Assembly: GCF_018130465.1 (NCBI RefSeq)
Contig: NZ_JAFCKJ010000005.1
Location: 124,001 to 188,000 of the forward strand
Length of the DNA stretch: 64,000 nt
Direction: 5' to 3'
Source: Bradyrhizobium canariense
Lineage (GTDB): Bacteria; Pseudomonadota; Alphaproteobacteria; Rhizobiales; Xanthobacteraceae
In this document: positions 17,604 through 26,413 of the stretch, one piece after another
Position numbering within the stretch: the stretch's first letter is position 1
How the letters are laid out: every line of letters starts with the position of its first letter
Notes under the pieces: generated by a model
What the model was told of the DNA's origin: nothing
The model's database searches: none
What the model saw: only the letters and a program-made list of their open reading frames with translations
Program-made: the position numbers and the translations under genes

Positions 17604-18683
17604 TCACCGCCACGGCCGCACCATGATCTTGGTGTGGGCTTCAGGGTTGGCGAGGTCGGCGAAGGCCTTTGCGACGCCGTCGATGCCGACTTCCGCGGTC
17701 ACCATCGCCGCGGCATCCACCTGCCCCTCCGCGATCAGGCGCAGTGACGCCGCGAATTCGTCCGGCGTGTAGCCGAGCACATACTGGACGTTGAGCTCCT
17801 TCATGATGCCGAGCATGGGCTCGCTTCTGTCGGTCTCCATGCAGACGCCGACCACGACGATCCTGGCATCGCGCGGCGCGCCTTCGAACACCTGCTGCAG
17901 CAGACCGGGCACGCCGACGCATTCGAAGATGATCGCGGGCTTCAGCGCGGGCAGCATCGCCTGGAACGGCGGCCGCGCCGCCTTCTCCGCGTCCGACATC
18001 TGCGCGTGCTCGGCCCAGGTCGCATAGGGCTGCGACACCCTGGGATCCACGACGACGTCGGCACCGAGCTTGGCCGCAAGCGCGCGCCGCGCCGGCGAAT
18101 AGTCGGCCGCGACGATCGGATGCAGGCCCTTCATCCTGAGCGCGGCAACCACCGCGAGCCCGACCGGTCCGCAGCCGATCACGAGCGGCACTTCGCCGCC
18201 TCGGATGTTGGCCTTGGCTACGGCGTGAACGCCGACCGCGAGCGGTTCGGTGAGCGCGGCATGCTCCGGCGCGAGACCGTTGGGTACTTCGAGCAGCAGC
18301 GCTTCGCTCAGCAGCATCGTCTCTGCATAGCCTCCGACATTGTCGTTGGAATAGCCGATGCCCTCAATGCCCTGCGGCGTCACGAGGGCCGGCAGCGAGC
18401 AGACGTGCGTGCCCGGCTTGAGCTTGCGCACAGTCCCGGGGCCGAAGTCGACGATCTCGCAGCAGAACTCATGGCCGAACACGACGTCCCGGGTGAGGTC
18501 CATCGGCTTGCGCCCGGTCTTCCGCGCCATCTCCACCATGCGGTGGGCGTGCTGGCGGGCGTGAAGGTCGGAGCCGCAGATGCCGCAGGCGAGTGTCTTG
18601 ACCAGCACCTGGCCGGGGCCCGGCCTTGGCTCCGCCATCCGGTCGACGACAATCTCACCGTTCCTGAAAATCGCAGCGCGCAT
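17604..18683 (-). CDS. Zinc-dependent alcohol dehydrogenase (MDR superfamily)
   Basis: 359 residues, ATG at 18681-18683 after GGGAGGAG. Medium-chain dehydrogenase: catalytic zinc ligands in ACGICGSDLHA (Cys near 37) and GHEFCCEI, GroES-like N-terminal half, then a Rossmann half with PLVIGCGPVGLAVVAAL (about residues 168-184). The four-cysteine structural zinc loop of classical alcohol dehydrogenases is not evident. Uncharacterised relatives are often annotated as threonine or sorbitol dehydrogenase-like. Substrate unknown. It is followed 40 bp on the 5' side by an EamA transporter on the same strand, so the two may be co-transcribed. Confidence 0.87.
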   Translation of the reverse strand: MRAAIFRNGEIVVDRMAEPRPGPGQVLVKTLACGICGSDLHARQHAHRMVEMARKTGRKPMDLTRDVVFGHEFCCEIVDFGPGTVRKLKPGTHVCSLPALVTPQGIEGIGYSNDNVGGYAETMLLSEALLLEVPNGLAPEHAALTEPLAVGVHAVAKANIRGGEVPLVIGCGPVGLAVVAALRMKGLHPIVAADYSPARRALAAKLGADVVVDPRVSQPYATWAEHAQMSDAEKAARPPFQAMLPALKPAIIFECVGVPGLLQQVFEGAPRDARIVVVGVCMETDRSEPMLGIMKELNVQYVLGYTPDEFAASLRLIAEGQVDAAAMVTAEVGIDGVAKAFADLANPEAHTKIMVRPWR

Positions 18684-18743
18684 CCCGCTCCTCCCATCTT
18701 GTTGGAGCCGTTGATAGCACAAAGTGCGACGCGCGAACTTGCG

Positions 18744-19730
18744 TCAGGGGTTCGGGGAACGCTCTTCCATTATCAGGAGCTGGGCGCGGCGGATGCGCTC
18801 GCGGTGAGCGATGTAGAGGCCGCTGGCGACGATGAAGGCCGCGCCGGTGACGGTCCAGACATCAGGCACTTCGCCGAACAGGAAGAAGCCGAGAATGCTG
18901 ACCCACAGCAGCTGCGTGTAGGAAAACGGCGCCAGCACCGAGGCATCGCCGTAGCGATAGGCCAGTACGATGATCCACTGGCCGACGGTGGAGGCGACGC
19001 CGATCACGATGCCAAGCCCGATCGCGGTCCAGGTCGGCGTGACCCAGACGAACGGTACCATCAGAGAGAGGATCGCAACGCCCGTCAGCGCCGAATAGGC
19101 CATTGTGGTGAGGACGGCTTCACGCCCGCTCATCATGCGCGTCAGGATCAGCGCCGTGGCCCAGCAGAACGCCGAGACGATCGGGAAGAACGCGGCGGCG
19201 TGAAAAGCGCTGGAGCCCGGACGCAGGATAATCATCACGCCCGTCAAGCCGATCGCGGTCGCGATCCAGCGGCGCATGCCGACCTTCTCGCTCAGGAAGA
19301 CGATTGAGAGTGCGGTGACGAACAGCGGCGAGACGAATCCGGTAGCGGACGCTTCTGCGATCGGCAGGAAGCTCAGGCCGGTGATGAAGAACAGCGAAGA
19401 GCCGAGCAATGCCGCGCCGCGCATCAGTTGCAGGCCGAGGCGCTCGGTGCGCATTGCATGGAGCGGCGAGCCCGGCAGCATCACCGGCGTGAACATCAGC
19501 GCGAACGTCACGAAGCGGATCCAGGTGATCTCGATCGACGGCAGGCTCGACGACAGATATTTTGCGGTGACATCGGAGCAACCGAGGAACACCGTTGACA
19601 GCAGCACCAGCGCGATGCCCTTGAAGGGATGATCGACGCGCGCAGGCGCGCGGCGAGCCTCTTCCTTCTTCTCCGGCACGGGCATGGGAATACTGTCGAG
19701 CCTTGCGGCTGCGGCGGGCGGCGGTGTCAC
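18744..19730 (-). CDS. EamA/DMT superfamily transporter
   Basis: 328 residues with ten predicted helices arranged as two EamA repeats (about 38-165 and 175-310), after a 35-residue charged cytoplasmic N-terminus rich in Pro, Glu and Lys. Characteristic segments include SDVTAKYL, WIRFVTF, TGFVSPLFVTALSIVFLSEK and SYTQLLWVSILGFFLFGE. Members export metabolites such as amino acids, nucleotides or S-adenosylmethionine. Nothing here identifies the substrate. Transcribed toward the alcohol dehydrogenase with a 60-bp gap. The next Met in the frame (residue 16) is an alternative start. Confidence 0.88.
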   Translation of the reverse strand: MTPPPAAAARLDSIPMPVPEKKEEARRAPARVDHPFKGIALVLLSTVFLGCSDVTAKYLSSSLPSIEITWIRFVTFALMFTPVMLPGSPLHAMRTERLGLQLMRGAALLGSSLFFITGLSFLPIAEASATGFVSPLFVTALSIVFLSEKVGMRRWIATAIGLTGVMIILRPGSSAFHAAAFFPIVSAFCWATALILTRMMSGREAVLTTMAYSALTGVAILSLMVPFVWVTPTWTAIGLGIVIGVASTVGQWIIVLAYRYGDASVLAPFSYTQLLWVSILGFFLFGEVPDVWTVTGAAFIVASGLYIAHRERIRRAQLLIMEERSPNP

Positions 19731-19871
19731 GGCTGGAACCCAGGAAATGCGAATCGGGAATAGTCGTTAAAAACGATAATTGCGCCGCTTTCACAACTTC
19801 CGAAAACAGGATGCCGATATGCGCTCACGTCCGCGCGCGTCAAGACTCCATTAATAATAGGCGTTTGTGCA

Positions 19872-20711
19872 CTACAGCATGGGCAGGCCGCGCGGCTTCG
19901 GACCGCGCGGAAACGCCGCATCGAGCGCCGCAATCTCGTCTTTCGTCAGCACGAGATCGCCGGCCGCTGCATTTTCGCCGGCATGTTCCGCGGACGACGC
20001 CTTCGGAATCGCGAACACCGTAGTCGCACGGGTGAGGAAGCTCAGCGCGACCTGGCGCGGCGTCGCGCGACGCGCCTCCGCGATGCGCGCCAGCACCGCG
20101 CCGCCCTTGCTGTTGCTCGCAGGGAAATCGTCGTGGCCGAACGGCGAATAGGCGACCACAGCGACACCATGCTGCTCGCACCACGGGATCACTGCGTGCT
20201 CGATCGCGCGTTCCCTCAGATGATAGAGCACCTGATTGCAGGCGATGCGGTCTTCGCCGGCAACGTCGCGCATCTCGTCGAGATCATCGGTGTCGAAATT
20301 GGAGACACCCCAGGATTTGATCTTGCCGGCCTTCACCAGATCCTCGAACGCGGCGACGGTGTCCTCCAGCGGATACGAGCCGCGCCAATGCAGCAGATAG
20401 CAGTCGAGCCGATCAGTCTTCAGCCGCTTCAGCGAGCGCTCACAGGCGATGACGGTTCCGCGGCGCGAGGCATTGCTCGGCAGCACCTTTGACACGAGGA
20501 ACACCTCGTCGCGTCGTCCCGCGATCGCATCGGCAATGACGAGCTCGGCATCGCCATACATCTCGGCGGTGTCGACGTGGGTCATGCCGAGATCGAGCCC
20601 GCGCTGAAGCGCCGCGATCGCGCGCTCGCGATCGCCATGGTCGAGATACCAGGTGCCTTGCCCGATGACGGAGACGCTGGCGCCCGTTTTGCCGAAGGGG
20701 TTTGTGTTCAT
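19872..20711 (-). CDS. Aldo/keto reductase
   Basis: 279 residues from the ATG 20709-20711, which is preceded by GGAGA; a TTG four codons upstream is less likely. TIM-barrel NADPH-dependent oxidoreductase with the catalytic tetrad visible: Asp and Tyr in DTAEMYGDAE (about residues 44-53), Lys in VSKVLPSN and His in YLLHWRG. The NADPH-binding end (VFAIPKASSAEH) is present. Such enzymes reduce aldehydes and ketones, including 2,5-diketogluconate-type substrates. Nearby SMP-30 lactonase and dehydrogenase genes hint at sugar derivatives, but this is weak. Confidence 0.9.
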   Translation of the reverse strand: MNTNPFGKTGASVSVIGQGTWYLDHGDRERAIAALQRGLDLGMTHVDTAEMYGDAELVIADAIAGRRDEVFLVSKVLPSNASRRGTVIACERSLKRLKTDRLDCYLLHWRGSYPLEDTVAAFEDLVKAGKIKSWGVSNFDTDDLDEMRDVAGEDRIACNQVLYHLRERAIEHAVIPWCEQHGVAVVAYSPFGHDDFPASNSKGGAVLARIAEARRATPRQVALSFLTRATTVFAIPKASSAEHAGENAAAGDLVLTKDEIAALDAAFPRGPKPRGLPML

Positions 20712-20757
20712 ATTTGTCTCCAATATCGCTCTTTCGCTCAGGCAACCGCCGTCAAGC

Positions 20758-21663
20758 TCAAGAGTTCAATACGCCGATGTCGGCGACCAATACGCTGCCG
20801 GTTGCCGACTCCGTGACATAGAGCCGATCTTTCTTCGCGCCACCGATCGCGACATTGGTGCAATTCGGCCCTGCACACGACTTGACCCGCGCAATCAATT
20901 CGCCGTTGGGCGCGAACACGAAGACATGGCCGAGCGAGGCGTGACCAACGAACAGACGGCCCCTGGCATCCATGGTCATGCCATCGGGGCCGCTGGTACC
21001 GAACAGCGAGCAGAAGCGGCCGACCTTCGACACGCTGCCGTCCTTCATGAATGGCAACCGCCACACCGCGTTGTCGCGCGTCATCGCGACGAACAGCACG
21101 GTCTCGTTTGGATCGAGCACCAGACCATTCGGGCTGATACCGGTGTCGAGCAGGCAATCCAGCCGCCCGCTTGACGTCAGGCGATAGACACGGCCGCTGG
21201 GGTCATGCAGGCCGGTCTGACCCTGGTCGGTGAAATAGATGTCGCCGTTGGAAGCGAGATGCAGGTCGTTGCAGCCGCGGAACGACTCCGAGTTGCGCGA
21301 GGTCAGCACCGGCGCAATGCGCCCTGCTTTGGCGTCGAACTCCATGATGCCGTGCCTGTAGTCGGCGACCAGGATGCGGCCGTCGGCCGCAATCTTCAGC
21401 CCGTTCGGCCAGCCCTGATATTCGATCGCCAGCGACCATTCGCCGTCGGGCGCAATGCGGAAGATGCGGCCGAAGGGAATGTCGACGATGTAGAGATTGC
21501 CATCCTTGTCGAACGACGGCCCTTCGATGAAGGAGTCCGTCGGCACACCCGGCCGGTTGGCATCGGCCCAATCCGTCCGCTCGCCCTTGCGGCGGAATTT
21601 GTCGGGCATGGCCGAGAATATCCTGGTCTCGATCAGGCGCGGCGGCGTTTCCAGGTACATCAT
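20758..21663 (-). CDS. SMP-30/gluconolactonase family protein
   Basis: About 301 residues from the ATG at 21661-21663 (a second Met follows at once). Beta-propeller lactonase with the family's blade motifs: EGPSFDKDGNLYIVD, WPNGLKIAADGRILVAD, NDLHLASNGDIYFTD, SPNGLVLDPNE and GPDGMTMDARGRLFVG. The metal-ligand Glu, Asn and Asp positions are therefore intact. A longer frame extends 27 codons upstream but is low-complexity (SPSTTTKTT) and lacks a ribosome site. It lies 46 bp upstream of the aldo/keto reductase on the same strand and may form a two-gene operon handling a lactone and its carbonyl product. Only about half similar to the lactonase at 10609. Confidence 0.85.
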   Translation of the reverse strand: MMYLETPPRLIETRIFSAMPDKFRRKGERTDWADANRPGVPTDSFIEGPSFDKDGNLYIVDIPFGRIFRIAPDGEWSLAIEYQGWPNGLKIAADGRILVADYRHGIMEFDAKAGRIAPVLTSRNSESFRGCNDLHLASNGDIYFTDQGQTGLHDPSGRVYRLTSSGRLDCLLDTGISPNGLVLDPNETVLFVAMTRDNAVWRLPFMKDGSVSKVGRFCSLFGTSGPDGMTMDARGRLFVGHASLGHVFVFAPNGELIARVKSCAGPNCTNVAIGGAKKDRLYVTESATGSVLVADIGVLNS

Positions 21664-21768
21664 TGTTGTTTTTGTGGTTGTTGATGGGGAGAGCGCGGCA
21701 ACATAAGGCACAATCGACGGCGCGTCGATTGGTGCGGGCGGCATGGCTGCGTACCGGCCTATACCACT

Positions 21769-21905
21769 CTCGTGTCCCGGACGCGCTGCAACGCGTCAGC
21801 GTTGCTGCGCAGAGCCGGGACCCAGAAAGGCCAAAAACTTCGCTGTTAGATGGGCCCCGGCTCGGCAGCGCACCACTTCGTGCTGCGCAGCGTCCGGGGC
21901 ACGAG
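21769..21905. repeat. Palindromic intergenic repeat CTCGTG(T)CCCGGACGC family
   Basis: The outer arms CTCGTGTCCCGGACGCGCTGCA (from 21769) and TGCTGCGCAGCGTCCGGGGCACGAG (to 21905) pair with few mismatches; inner parts GAGCCGGGACCCAG and GGCCCCGGCTC also pair. It sits just downstream of nasC, whose stop is at 21919, and may stop or stabilise the nitrate operon transcript. Confidence 0.8.
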
Positions 21906-21918
21906 ACCTCGCCCGCCC

Positions 21919-24624
21919 CTACCCCGCCGCGCCCGCGCGCTTGGCCTGCTTCGCCGGCGCGAGCTCGGTCGTTGCGATCAGGCGCTTCAGCTCGGGGATG
22001 CAGGAGCCGCAATTGGTGCCGGCCTTGAGCTTTGCGCCGATCTCGGCGGCCGTGCGCGCGCCTGCGACGATGGTGTCGCAGATGGTGCCGCGGCCGACGC
22101 CGAAGCAGGCACAGACGACAGGACCGGTCGAAGCCGCGCCCTCGCTGGACTTGCCGGACAGCAGCATGCGGCGCTGCTCGTCGGTGACATGGTCGGCCAC
22201 GAACAGGCTCTTCACCACCTCCCAGTCGCCGGCATCATGCGCCGGGCCGACGAACAGGCAGGTTTCGATGCGGTCGCCCACAAACGACGCCGCGCGGTAG
22301 ACGCCGCCACCAAAGTCGCGATAGTCGGCGACGTCCTCGCCGGCAACGCCACCGAGCCAGGCCGGCCAGCGCGACAGATCCGCATTGTCGGCGAAGAGAT
22401 AGCCGAAGCCGCCGGTAACAGTGACGCGGGTCCACATCAGGTTCGGCGGCAACTCCAGCTGCTTGCGCGACAACGCAAAGCCGCGGAAGACGTATTCATA
22501 GGGCGAAATCGCGGCCGGTGTCGCCTTGGACTCCGGCTGCCCCGAGAATGGATCGGTGAACGGTGCGACCAGCGCCCCGACGCGACCGTGCGAGGCGTTC
22601 ATCGCACTCCAGTGGATCGGCGCGAACAGCGTGCCGCGCTGCTGGCGGTCACTGACGACGACCTTGAGGGTGCACTGGCCGTAGTCGGTGGTGATGCGGG
22701 CATAGCCGTCATGGGCGACCCCGTATCTGCCGGCGTCATCGGGATGAATCTCGACGAACGGCTCGGGCAGATGCGCGCCGAGCCGCTGGCTGAGGCCCGT
22801 GCGCGTCATGGTGTGCCACTGGTCGCGGATACGTCCGGTATTGAGCCGCAGCGGCCGCGACGGCCCGGTCTCGCCACGCAGCGCCGGCACCTCCGGCGCG
22901 ACGAAGCGGCCCTTGCCGTCATTGGTGAAGAACCCGCCGGCCGCGAAGAAGCGCTCGCCGGACGCCTCGCCTTCACGTGCGGGCCACTGCACGGGCTTCA
23001 AGGTGTCGAAGGCCTCGTCGGACAGCGAGGTCAGCGCGCCGATATCGAAGTCGCGGCTGCCATCGTTCTCGAACGCCGAGAGCGCGGCGTGCTCGCGAAA
23101 GATGTCGGCGGCGGATTTGTAGTTGAAACTATCGCCGAAGCCGAGGCGTTTTGCGGTCTCGCTCAGGATCCACCAGTCCGGCCGCGCCTCGCCGGGCGCC
23201 GGCAGGAACGAGCGCTGGCGCGAGATGCGGCGTTCGGAATTGGTCACGGTGCCCGACTTCTCGCCCCAGGCGAGCGCAGGCAGCAGCACGTGCGGGCCGG
23301 CATCGACCGTGTCGTTGGACAGCACGTTCTCGGAGACCACGAACAGCTCGAGCTTCTTCAGCGCCTCGCGCACGAAGTCCGCGTCGGGCAGCGACACTGC
23401 GGGGTTGGTGCCCATCACCCACAGGGCCTTGACCTCGCCGCGGTTGATGGCTTCGAACAGCTGCACCGCCTTCAGCCCTTCATGGGTAGCGATGCGTGGC
23501 GCCTTCCAGAACCGCCGCACGCGATCGATGTCCGGCGGCGTGAAGTTCATGTGTGCGGCGAGCTGGTTGGCGAGGCCGCCGACCTCGCGGCCGCCCATCG
23601 CGTTGGGCTGGCCGGTGAGCGAGAATGGCGAGGCGCCTGGCTTGCCGATGCGCCCCGTCGCAAGATGGCAGTTCAGGATCGCGTTGACCTTGTCGGTGCC
23701 CTGCGCCGACTGATTGACACCTTGCGAGTACAGCGTGACGACGCGGGGTGTGTCACGGAACATCTTGAAGAAGGTGGCAACGTCCTGCTCGGAAAGGCCG
23801 GTCGCCAGTGCGGTCGCGGTGACGCTGCCGGCGATGCTGCGTGCGCGCGCCAGTGCGTCGTCGAAGCCCGACGTGTTTTGCGCGATGTAGTCCTGATCCA
23901 GGGCACCATTGTCGGCGAGGTGAACGAACAGGCCGGAGAACAGCGTCGTGTCGGTGCCGGGCTTGAGGCCGAGGAACAGATCAACGTCGGTCGCGGTGTC
24001 GGTGCGGCGCGGATCGATCACGATCATGCGGGCACCGCGCTCCTGGCGGTTCTTCAACATGCGCTGGAACAGCACGGGATGGCACCAGGCGGCATTCGAG
24101 CCGACGAACACCAGCAGATCGGCCTGGTCGAGATCCTCGTAGCAGCCGGGCACGGTGTCGGCGCCGAAGGCGCGGCGGTGACCGGCGACCGAGGACGACA
24201 TGCAGAGCCGCGAGTTGGTGTCGACGTTTGCCGTGCCGACAAAGCCCTTCATCAGCTTGTTGGCGACGTAATAGTCCTCGGTCAGCAACTGACCGGAGAG
24301 ATAGAACGCGACCGCGTCGGCGCCGTCGCGCGCGACGATGTGCTGCATGCGGTGGGCGACGTGATCGAGCGCATCGCTCCAGGCGACGCGTTCGAGCACG
24401 CCCTTGCAGCGGATCATCGGATAGAGCAGCCGGCTTTCGAGCCCGACGGTCTCGCCGAGCGCGGAGCCCTTGGAGCACAGCCGGCCGAAATTGGCGGGAT
24501 GATCGGGATCGCCCGCGATCGCCGCACCGCCCTTGCCGTCGGACGTCGCCAGTACGCCGCAGCCGACGCCACAATACGGACAGGTCGTCTTGGTGGCGCG
24601 GAGCGTGGGATCGATCGCCGTCAT
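21919..24624 (-). CDS. nasC: Assimilatory nitrate reductase catalytic subunit
   Basis: 901 residues. Reduces nitrate to nitrite in the cytoplasm with molybdenum bis-MGD. Near the N-terminus Cys15, Cys18, Cys22 and Cys50 (TCPYCGVGC, GRLC) bind the [4Fe-4S] cluster. The molybdopterin oxidoreductase body follows, with LCMSSSVAGHRRAFG, GANAWCHP-type and MGTNPAVSLPD segments, then the dinucleotide-binding domain (about 600-720). The last 65 residues add a BFD-like [2Fe-2S] domain (VCACFGVGRG, NCGSCIPELKRL) found in bacterial NasC/NasA. It is the final gene of narK-bjgb-flp-nasC; the ATG 24622-24624 is 13 bp after flp. Electrons probably come from Flp. Confidence 0.96.
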   Translation of the reverse strand: MTAIDPTLRATKTTCPYCGVGCGVLATSDGKGGAAIAGDPDHPANFGRLCSKGSALGETVGLESRLLYPMIRCKGVLERVAWSDALDHVAHRMQHIVARDGADAVAFYLSGQLLTEDYYVANKLMKGFVGTANVDTNSRLCMSSSVAGHRRAFGADTVPGCYEDLDQADLLVFVGSNAAWCHPVLFQRMLKNRQERGARMIVIDPRRTDTATDVDLFLGLKPGTDTTLFSGLFVHLADNGALDQDYIAQNTSGFDDALARARSIAGSVTATALATGLSEQDVATFFKMFRDTPRVVTLYSQGVNQSAQGTDKVNAILNCHLATGRIGKPGASPFSLTGQPNAMGGREVGGLANQLAAHMNFTPPDIDRVRRFWKAPRIATHEGLKAVQLFEAINRGEVKALWVMGTNPAVSLPDADFVREALKKLELFVVSENVLSNDTVDAGPHVLLPALAWGEKSGTVTNSERRISRQRSFLPAPGEARPDWWILSETAKRLGFGDSFNYKSAADIFREHAALSAFENDGSRDFDIGALTSLSDEAFDTLKPVQWPAREGEASGERFFAAGGFFTNDGKGRFVAPEVPALRGETGPSRPLRLNTGRIRDQWHTMTRTGLSQRLGAHLPEPFVEIHPDDAGRYGVAHDGYARITTDYGQCTLKVVVSDRQQRGTLFAPIHWSAMNASHGRVGALVAPFTDPFSGQPESKATPAAISPYEYVFRGFALSRKQLELPPNLMWTRVTVTGGFGYLFADNADLSRWPAWLGGVAGEDVADYRDFGGGVYRAASFVGDRIETCLFVGPAHDAGDWEVVKSLFVADHVTDEQRRMLLSGKSSEGAASTGPVVCACFGVGRGTICDTIVAGARTAAEIGAKLKAGTNCGSCIPELKRLIATTELAPAKQAKRAGAAG

Positions 24625-24637
24625 ATCAAGCTGCCTC

Positions 24638-25855
24638 TCAAGCCGCTTTGGAGGGACCCGCGAGCGCGCGGCCGAACATCATGTCGGTGCGGATCGCCGC
24701 CACCTTTTCGCGGTTGCGGATCAGTTCGAGATACCAGAGCGCATCGACGGTATCGCCGATCAGCAGGGCGCCGGTGAGCCGGCCCTCGGCGACGACGAGC
24801 TTCTTATACGTGCCGCGCCTGCGATCGGTGAGCACGAGACTCTCGCTGCCCTCCCCGCCCACGAAGTCGCCGGCGGAGAACACGCTGACGCCCGACACCT
24901 TCAGATTGGTCGAGACCACGCTGCCCTGATAGGCCCCGGGACGGCCGGCGAGATGCCGCGCCAGCACGCGCGCCTGCTCGTAGGCAGGCTCGACGAGGCC
25001 GTAGCAGGTGCCGCGATGCTCGGCGCATTCGCCGAGCGCGTAGATATCGGGTGACGCCGTCTGCATCTCGTCGTTGACGACGATGCCGCGGTTGACAGCG
25101 ATGCCGGCGTCCTTGGCGAGCGTGATGTTGGGCCTGATGCCGGCGGCGAAGATCACGGCATCTGCCTCGATGCGGCTGCCGTCGGCAAGCTCGACCCCTT
25201 CGACATGGCCCTCGCCATGGATGCGGGCTGTGGATGCATTGAGCAGGATGCGAATGCCCTTGCGCTCGACCAGCGTCTTGAGCAGGTCGGCGGCGGGCGC
25301 ATCGAGCTGACGCTCCATCAGCCGGTCCATCAGGTGCAGCAGCGTCACCGGCGCTCCGGCCTTGGCGAGGCCGTAAGCCGCTTCGAGTCCGAGCAGACCG
25401 CCGCCGACGACGACGACGCGCTTCTTGGCGGCGGCGAGCGTCAGCAGCAGGTCGACGTCGCGGGTGTCGCGGAAGGTGTGCACGCCGGCGAGATCGGCGC
25501 CCGGCACGTTGAGCCGCAGCGGGGTCGAGCCGACGGCGAGCACGAGCTTGGAATATTCCATGCTCTCTTCGCCTTCGATCTTGAGCTCGCGTCGGCCGGT
25601 GTCGATCTCGCTGACGCGATAGCCGTAGCGCACCGTGACGCCGCGATGGCGCCACCAGTCGGCCGGCCGGAGCTCGATCTCGTGCGAGCCGGTCTCGCCG
25701 GCCAGCACCGAGGAGAGCAGAACGCGGTTGTAAGCGAGCCGCGGCTCCTCGCCGATCACGGCGACCGCGTAGCGGCCGAGCGCCGTCTTGGCGAGCTCGT
25801 CGACCAGACGCGCGGCCGCCATACCGTTACCGACGATGACCAGCGGTTCACTCAC
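24638..25855 (-). CDS. flp: FAD-dependent NAD(P)H oxidoreductase of the nitrate assimilation operon
   Basis: 405 residues. Pyridine-nucleotide disulfide-type reductase resembling the N-terminal half of NirB: FAD motif IVGNGMAAARLVDEL at 6-20, NAD motif VVVGGGLLGLEAAYGL near 146-161, and DIYALGECAEH near 270 closing the FAD site. Starts at GTG 25853-25855 after AGGAGA, 10 bp from the haemoglobin stop. In B. japonicum the equivalent protein passes electrons from NAD(P)H to NasC and, by proposal, to the haemoglobin Bjgb for nitric oxide removal. The tail after residue 330 lacks the NirB sirohaem part, so it is not a nitrite reductase. Confidence 0.93.
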   Translation of the reverse strand: MSEPLVIVGNGMAAARLVDELAKTALGRYAVAVIGEEPRLAYNRVLLSSVLAGETGSHEIELRPADWWRHRGVTVRYGYRVSEIDTGRRELKIEGEESMEYSKLVLAVGSTPLRLNVPGADLAGVHTFRDTRDVDLLLTLAAAKKRVVVVGGGLLGLEAAYGLAKAGAPVTLLHLMDRLMERQLDAPAADLLKTLVERKGIRILLNASTARIHGEGHVEGVELADGSRIEADAVIFAAGIRPNITLAKDAGIAVNRGIVVNDEMQTASPDIYALGECAEHRGTCYGLVEPAYEQARVLARHLAGRPGAYQGSVVSTNLKVSGVSVFSAGDFVGGEGSESLVLTDRRRGTYKKLVVAEGRLTGALLIGDTVDALWYLELIRNREKVAAIRTDMMFGRALAGPSKAA

Positions 25856-25865
25856 AACGCATCTC

Positions 25866-26294
25866 CTATTCAGCGGCCTGCGACTGTGCGCCGTAGGCCT
25901 CGGAAATCATGTAGCCGGACAACACGCCGTAGGCGTCAGTCCAGGCGGTAGCGAGTTCGGGCGTCCAGGCCTCGCCGAGCCCCTTCTCCAGGGTCCACAG
26001 CAAGGTCGCACCGACCACGGGGTAGTGCTCGGCCTTGGCTCCGTAGGCGACGTGACGCTTCGCAAGCGCCGATGCCGCGGGCAAAATCGAGTCCAGGTTC
26101 GACAAACCGCCGACGACGGCGGCGAGCATGCCCATCAGCTTCTTGCGCTGCTCGGTCATGTCCTCGGGAAACATCGCGCGCACGGATGGCGCGACCTCGA
26201 ACAGGCGATCGTAGAACAGCACCGCGGCCTGCGCGGAAATCGGCGCGACCTTGGCGAAGCTCTGCTGGACGAGGGTGATCTGTTCTGGCGTCAT
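25866..26294 (-). CDS. bjgb: Single-domain haemoglobin (Bjgb type)
   Basis: 142 residues from ATG 26292-26294 with AGGAGA before it. Globin fold resembling the haem domain of flavohaemoglobin: Tyr28 (B10), Phe42 (CD1), Gln49 (E7) and the proximal His81 (F8, KRHVAYG) are all visible. No FAD or NAD domain is attached; the neighbouring flp gene supplies a separate reductase. In B. japonicum this protein protects against nitric oxide formed as a by-product of nitrate/nitrite reduction. It sits between narK and flp in the assimilation operon. A longer upstream frame has no ribosome site. Confidence 0.95.
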   Translation of the reverse strand: MTPEQITLVQQSFAKVAPISAQAAVLFYDRLFEVAPSVRAMFPEDMTEQRKKLMGMLAAVVGGLSNLDSILPAASALAKRHVAYGAKAEHYPVVGATLLWTLEKGLGEAWTPELATAWTDAYGVLSGYMISEAYGAQSQAAE

Positions 26295-26370
26295 GATGTT
26301 CTCCTGCCTGTTGGGTTTGCCTTGGTGCGCGCCATTGCGAACCAGGTTCATGGTCAAACTGTCGGGCAAT

Positions 26371-26396
26371 GCTTCTCCCCGCGTACGGGGAGAAGC
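26371..26396. repeat. Perfect hairpin between narK and bjgb
   Basis: GCTTCTCCCCG (26371-26381), loop CGTA, CGGGGAGAAGC (26386-26396). It is an 11-bp perfect stem in the 119-bp narK-bjgb gap. There is no T-run on either side, so it looks like an mRNA processing or stabilising element rather than a full terminator. Confidence 0.7.
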
Positions 26397-26413
26397 GAGA
26401 TTCGTACCAAGTG

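Noticed and set aside
21850-24777. A 975-codon open frame on the plus strand opposite nasC and flp
   Set aside because: High-GC third positions keep antisense frames open; it has no ribosome site, and its amino-acid composition is that of a shadow. nasC and flp match known families along their full length.
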